A program made the position numbers and the translations under genes. From Hymenobacter ruricola (lineage in GTDB: Bacteria; Bacteroidota; Bacteroidia; Cytophagales; Hymenobacteraceae): a stretch of 64,000 bases of DNA. Under the pieces are notes generated by a model that searched no databases, was not told where the DNA came from, and saw only the letters and a program-made list of their open reading frames with translations. The stretch lies in contig NZ_JADQDM010000007.1 in assembly GCF_015694525.1 (NCBI RefSeq), positions 124,001 through 188,000 on the forward strand, read 5' to 3'. Each line of letters begins with the position of its first letter. Position 1 is the first letter of the stretch. Positions 60,059 through 64,000 of this stretch are shown here, piece after piece.

Positions 60059-61149
60059 TGGCCACGGCAGCGGTGGGCGCGGGCCCGCACCCTCTGGCCT
60101 ACCGCCCCGGCCTGGACGCGGTGCGGGCCGTGGGCATTATGCTGGTCATTCTGGGCCACTGGACGCACCCCGTGTTCCCCATCAGCAACATGGGCAGCAT
60201 GACGTTTTTCGTGCTCAGCGGCTACTTCATTTCCGGCATCATCTGGAAGCAGCAGGTGTACGTGGGCGCGCCCGGCGGCTGGCGGCGCCGGCTGGGCATT
60301 TTCTATCTGCGCCGGCTCACGCGCACGCTGCCGCCCTACTACGTGGCGCTGCTGGTGGGGGCGGCCCTGCCCCTGGCCACCCTGCACGAGTACCCGCTGT
60401 GGTTCATTGTGCCGGTTTCCAACCAGCTCTTCTACCACCTTGGCCATTGGGGCGAAGGCGTGGGCCACTACTGGACCATGGCCGTCGACGAGCAGTTTTA
60501 CCTACTCTGGCCCGTGGCGCTGGCCGTGCTGCCCAAGCGCCTGCGCTGGCTGAGCCTGGTGCTGCTCAGCGGCCTGGCGTTTCGCTACGCGTGGGGCTAC
60601 TGGGTGGCGCCGGGGGCGCCGCTGGTGCTGGCGCTTATGCCCTCCTGCCTCGATATGTTTGCGGCCGGCGCCATGCTGCGCCACGCCGAGCAGCAGCCCT
60701 GGGTGCGGCGGCTGGCGCATTTCCGCTGGGTGGCCGTAGGTTGGCTGGGCTGGGCGGCCGTCTGGCTGGCCTTGTATCTGAACAATGCCCACGAGCTGTG
60801 GGCGCTGCTATACCCCACCGCCGGGTGCCTGCCCGCTGCCCTCACCCTCAACTGGGCCCTGCACCAGCCCACGCGCCCGCCCTCCGAAAACCGGGCTCTG
60901 GAGCTACTGCGTTGGGTGGGCCAGCGCAGCTACGGCATTTATTTATACCACCTGATGCTGCCGGTATTTTACCAGCGCGCCGTTTATAAAGTGTTTCCCA
61001 CCGCCGAGGCGCGGCATTTCTGGTTGGGGCCCTTGCCGACGGCTTTTTTCCTTCTGCCGCTGGTTTTCGGGCTGGCCTGGGCTTCCTGGGTGTGGCTGGA
61101 GGCGCCGCTCAACCGTTGGAAGAACAAGCTGGAGTACGAGCGCGCGTAG
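60058..61149 (+). CDS. acyltransferase family membrane protein (OafA/YrhL-like)
   Basis: 363 residues with about ten transmembrane helices. Acyltransferase_3 signature: RPGLDAVRAVGIMLVILGHW, catalytic His in LGHW, MTFFVLSGYFISGIIW, FYLRRLTRTLPPYYVALL, HYWTMAVDEQFYLLWPV and YGIYLYHLMLPVFY. Such enzymes transfer acyl groups to surface glycans or lipids. The start is GTG at 60058 overlapping the yebC stop, so the two are coupled although functionally unrelated. Confidence 0.87.
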   Translation: MATAAVGAGPHPLAYRPGLDAVRAVGIMLVILGHWTHPVFPISNMGSMTFFVLSGYFISGIIWKQQVYVGAPGGWRRRLGIFYLRRLTRTLPPYYVALLVGAALPLATLHEYPLWFIVPVSNQLFYHLGHWGEGVGHYWTMAVDEQFYLLWPVALAVLPKRLRWLSLVLLSGLAFRYAWGYWVAPGAPLVLALMPSCLDMFAAGAMLRHAEQQPWVRRLAHFRWVAVGWLGWAAVWLALYLNNAHELWALLYPTAGCLPAALTLNWALHQPTRPPSENRALELLRWVGQRSYGIYLYHLMLPVFYQRAVYKVFPTAEARHFWLGPLPTAFFLLPLVFGLAWASWVWLEAPLNRWKNKLEYERA

Positions 61150-61201
61150 TGCGTGTCTGCACCTGCCGGTAGCAAGCCTGTTTCCCAAGTCACTTAAGCC
61201 G

Positions 61202-62404
61202 CTATTGCTGCCTGGACGCAAACACGTCGGTAGCAACCCTGAGCCGCAAGGCCTGCACGTTGTGGCCCACCCGCACCGCCGAATATCCCAGCCAGGCCAC
61301 CAAGACCACCCGTTGGGCCCACTTGACCCAGCGCCGGTGGGCTGCGGGCCAGGCTGCCAGGGCCAGCAGCAGCACCGGCCCGCTCAGCACCGCGGCGTAG
61401 CGCTCGGCATCGTAGAGGCCCGTTGCGCCGCGCGTCATGTTCACGGCCAGCAAAAGTCCCAACAGATACACCAGCGCCGTAATCCACAGCAGCTGCAACC
61501 CGGCGCTGGTTTCGCTTTCGGCCCGGCCGTTTTTAGCCGCGCCACGCCACAGCAGCGCCAGCCCAACCGGCAGCGCCACGGCAAAAAGAGCTTCGCCCAA
61601 ACTGCGCCACGCGGCTGGCAGCGGCAAAAACCAGCGCAGCAACACGAAGCCATAATCGGAAAACGAGCCCCACAATTTGGTCCACGTGCCAAAACCGCGG
61701 TCGGGGCGCGTGCCGGCTATTCGCTCGGCGTAGTAGTTCCAGGCCAATCCACCGGCTGCAGAAGCCACCCAGTGCAGCAGCAATAGCCGCCACTGCCGCA
61801 GCCGGCCCGGGTAGAACAGCAGCCCCAACCCCGCGCCCGCCAGCAAGGCCATGCCCGCCGTGCGCTGCAAGGGTATCAGGAAAGCCGCCAGCGTGGCCAC
61901 CCCCAACCAGCCACGATGGTCCGAACGGCACCATTGCAGCAGGGCGTAGCAATAAGCCGCCAACAGGAGCGCAAACACCGTTTCGGACCACACAAACGCC
62001 GCGGGCACCATCATGGCCGTGCTCAGGGCCAGCGCCCAGGGCAGTACCCGGGCCCGGCTTGGGGCCAGCAGTTGCCTTCCCAGCAGCGCCCACAGCCACA
62101 GGTTTCCCGCCAAGCCCAGGCCGTGCAGGCAGCGCGTAGCCCCCGTGCTTTGCCCCACCGCCAGCAGCAGCGGATACAACGGGCCCCAGTAGCGGTACAG
62201 GCTGCCATCGGGGTGCAGCAGGCGCCCGGTTTGCCCCCAGCTGCGGGCGGCCGCCAGGTAATAAAGGGAGTCGCTGGTGGTGTGCAGCCCATTGCCCGTC
62301 ATGTACCAAAGCAAGACCAGCAGCAACATGACCGCGCCCGCCGTGCCCCACGCAAAAGCCCGGCGGTGGAGCTCGTTTCCGAAGTTCGGCTTGTGGCTGA
62401 GCAC
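61202..62404 (-). CDS. polytopic membrane protein, glycosyltransferase-39-like
   Basis: 400 residues, about ten transmembrane helices. An extracytoplasmic loop begins TGNGLHTTSDSLYYLAAARS with an acidic residue at the position of the GT-C catalytic Asp, followed by RYWGPLYPLLLAVG. Other loops include FVWSETVFALLLAAYCYAL and RTAGMALLAGAGLGLLF. The pattern is that of polyprenyl-phosphate-sugar-dependent transferases (ArnT/GT39-like), but weakly. The donor and acceptor are unknown. It shares a terminator region with ftsZ on the same strand. Confidence 0.72.
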   Translation of the reverse strand: MLSHKPNFGNELHRRAFAWGTAGAVMLLLVLLWYMTGNGLHTTSDSLYYLAAARSWGQTGRLLHPDGSLYRYWGPLYPLLLAVGQSTGATRCLHGLGLAGNLWLWALLGRQLLAPSRARVLPWALALSTAMMVPAAFVWSETVFALLLAAYCYALLQWCRSDHRGWLGVATLAAFLIPLQRTAGMALLAGAGLGLLFYPGRLRQWRLLLLHWVASAAGGLAWNYYAERIAGTRPDRGFGTWTKLWGSFSDYGFVLLRWFLPLPAAWRSLGEALFAVALPVGLALLWRGAAKNGRAESETSAGLQLLWITALVYLLGLLLAVNMTRGATGLYDAERYAAVLSGPVLLLALAAWPAAHRRWVKWAQRVVLVAWLGYSAVRVGHNVQALRLRVATDVFASRQQ

Positions 62405-62426
62405 TAGTTGCCAGAAAGGGTTATAA

Positions 62427-62460
62427 AAAAGCCGTCGCAGCGGGGCTGCGACGGCTTTTC
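62427..62460 (-). terminator. terminator after ftsZ
   Basis: 15-bp perfect stem AAAAGCCGTCGCAGC with its complement around GGG, T-tract on the minus strand, 17 bases after the ftsZ stop. Confidence 0.9.
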
Positions 62461-62476
62461 CACGAAATGAAAAAGA

Positions 62477-63979
62477 TTAGTCGACGTTGTCGTGCAGGAA
62501 GCGGTTGTCGCCCAGCAGTTCGTTGTCGTCCGAGAGGTTAAACCGCGAGATGTTCTGGGCCGAGCTGGGCTCCACGTTTTCCAGCTTCACCTGCCGGCGC
62601 AGGTACGCGGGCGTATCGTACTGGCTCACAGCCTCGGGCGGCAGGCCATTGCTCAGCTCCTGCAGGCGCCGACGGCGCTCCAACGCCTGGGCGTCCATCG
62701 CCGGGCGCGGACGACCGGAAGCCGCAGGCTCTGGCGCCGGAGCAGGCGCATTCGAAGTCAGTACGGGCTCGCCGGGCGCCGTAGCCGGAATGCCGGCCAG
62801 CGGCGGCGCATTGTGCGCCGAAGGGCCGTTCAAATCAAACGTGACGCGGGCGGGCTCGGGCGCCCCAAAGCTGGGCACGAACGGTGCCGCCCCCGAAGTG
62901 GCAGCCGGGGCCGTAGCCTCCGGCCGGGGAGCCTCAGCTACCGGAGTGGCCGCTGGTGCAACCGGCTCGGCCGCAGCCGCACCGCCCATGGCGGGCGTGG
63001 TAATGGAATGTGCGTCGCGGGCAAAGCCCGTAGCAATCACCGTCACGCGGATGCTCTGGCCCAGCGACTCGTCGATGCCGTGGCCAAAAATCATTTCGGC
63101 GTCCTGCCCGGCTTTCTCCTGGATGTACTCCGTGATTTCGGTCAGCTCGTCCATCTCCAACTCGTGCTCGGCGCCCGACATGATGGAGAGCAGAATGCGT
63201 TGCGCGCCGTGGATGTCGGTGTTGTTGAGCAGCGGCGAGTTCAGAGCTTCCTCGGCGGCGCGGCGGGCGCGATTTTCGCCTTCGGTCACGCTGCTGCCCA
63301 TCACGGCGGCCCCGCTGTCTTTCATCACCGTTTTCACGTCTTCAAAGTCGACGTTCACATCGGCCGTCACCGTGATGATTTCGGCGATGGACTTGGCGGC
63401 CGTGGTCAGCACCGTATCAGCCTTGGCAAAGGCAGCGCCCATCGTCAGGTTGCCGTAAATCTGCGGCAGCTTGTCGTTGAGAATCACCAGCACCGTGTCG
63501 CAGTGCTCGCTGAGGGCTTTGATGCCCTCTTCGGCCTGCTGGCGCTTTTTCTTGCCTTCAAACATGAAGGGCGCCGTCACGATGCCCACCGTGAGGATGC
63601 CCAGTTCCTGCGCCACCTGCGCAATGACCGGGGCCGCACCCGTGCCCGTGCCACCGCCCATACCGGCCGTGATGAACAGCATTTTGGTGCCCTGATTGAG
63701 CAGGTCGCGGATTTGCTCCTTGCTCTCAATAGCCGCCTGACGGCCGCGCTCCGGCTTGGCGCCAGCCCCGAGGCCTTCGGTCAGGTCAACTCCAATCTGG
63801 AGCTTGTTGGGCACCGTGGAGCTTTGCAGCGCCTGGTGGTCGGTGTTGCAGATAATGAACTCCACGTCCTTGATGCCCTGCTTGTGCATGTGCTTCACGG
63901 CATTGGAGCCCCCGCCCCCGACGCCAATCACCTTGATGATGGACTTGTTCTGGGCTGGAATGTCGAATTTGTAATTCAT
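62477..63979 (-). CDS. ftsZ: cell division GTPase FtsZ
   Basis: 500 residues. FtsZ polymerises at midcell into the Z ring. GTPase signature MGGGTGTGAAPVIA at ~107-120, GVGGGGSNAVKHM at ~19-31, LTEGLGAGAKPERGR, NLTMGAAFAKADTVLTTAAKSI (T7-like loop region) and VTVIATGF are present. The linker after ~residue 330 is long and Pro/Ala-rich, and the C-terminus has IPAYLRRQV-like TPAYLRRQVKLE, the Bacteroidetes version of the conserved tail, followed by ~35 more residues. The gene upstream (normally ftsA) is beyond the window edge. Confidence 0.97.
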   Translation of the reverse strand: MNYKFDIPAQNKSIIKVIGVGGGGSNAVKHMHKQGIKDVEFIICNTDHQALQSSTVPNKLQIGVDLTEGLGAGAKPERGRQAAIESKEQIRDLLNQGTKMLFITAGMGGGTGTGAAPVIAQVAQELGILTVGIVTAPFMFEGKKKRQQAEEGIKALSEHCDTVLVILNDKLPQIYGNLTMGAAFAKADTVLTTAAKSIAEIITVTADVNVDFEDVKTVMKDSGAAVMGSSVTEGENRARRAAEEALNSPLLNNTDIHGAQRILLSIMSGAEHELEMDELTEITEYIQEKAGQDAEMIFGHGIDESLGQSIRVTVIATGFARDAHSITTPAMGGAAAAEPVAPAATPVAEAPRPEATAPAATSGAAPFVPSFGAPEPARVTFDLNGPSAHNAPPLAGIPATAPGEPVLTSNAPAPAPEPAASGRPRPAMDAQALERRRRLQELSNGLPPEAVSQYDTPAYLRRQVKLENVEPSSAQNISRFNLSDDNELLGDNRFLHDNVD

Positions 63980-64000
63980 AATAAAGTTGTCATGTTGAGC

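Overview
The window is GC-rich chromosomal DNA of a Bacteroidetes bacterium, most likely a Hymenobacter-like member of the Cytophagales. The pointers are type IX secretion (T9SS) sorting domains on large exported proteins, several perfect TAnnTTTG promoter -7 boxes (the Bacteroidetes consensus), a short-form AMP nucleosidase, a fused-type 2-oxo acid dehydrogenase E1, a UMF1-type MFS transporter, malate:quinone oxidoreductase, and ftsZ at the right edge. Genus assignment is inference.

Layout. 1-9.9 kb is mostly housekeeping: E1 (partial), a DUF1573 protein, a VOC protein, alanine dehydrogenase, an LTA-synthase-like membrane sulfatase-fold protein, an RsbQ-like hydrolase overlapping a PAS histidine kinase, an HsdR-N-type protein and AMP nucleosidase. 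10-14 kb holds an amidohydrolase lipoprotein, a DinB protein and an MFS transporter. 14.1-16.3 kb holds a two-gene Septu-type anti-phage operon (ptuA ATPase, ptuB HNH nuclease) with its own promoter. 16.4-30.6 kb has an HU-like protein, a TlpA-like oxidoreductase, a giant SBBP/PKD/CHU_C exported protein, tRNA-Ser(GGA), asparaginase, mqo, two SDRs, a GNAT enzyme and nicotinamidase. 30.6-40 kb is rich in envelope and exported genes: two LamG/T9SS proteins, one carrying a GH85 endo-beta-N-acetylglucosaminidase module, then a PAP2 phosphatase, MscS channel, GrpB-family protein and lipoprotein hydrolase.

40-48 kb is the accessory heart of the window. It contains an exactly 21-bp-periodic tandem repeat array in front of an unknown gene, an AT-rich orphan gene with a restriction-endonuclease-like N-terminus, a PIN toxin-antitoxin pair, and a 1083-residue GHKL ATPase with a C-terminal nuclease-like domain. 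That large gene lies in a segment inserted at the 3' end of urocanate hydratase (hutU): a perfect 105-bp copy of the hutU 3' end is left on the far side. This is the most striking observation in the window. 48-56 kb carries hutU, a Rof-like protein, a DUF4097-like protein, an MBL-fold hydrolase, hutG, a tandem pair of secreted paralogues and a LytTR response regulator convergent with a TPR histidine kinase. 58-64 kb has a small exported protein, a YebC/PmpR regulator, an acyltransferase, a glycosyltransferase-like membrane protein and ftsZ.

Intergenic DNA is full of structured repeats in several families: long hairpin REP-like elements, inverted arrays of heptamer repeats, short perfect palindromes, and one 177-bp element with terminal inverted repeats. 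Many are placed between convergent genes or carry terminators. Long open frames antisense to genes are a by-product of the high GC and are not annotated.
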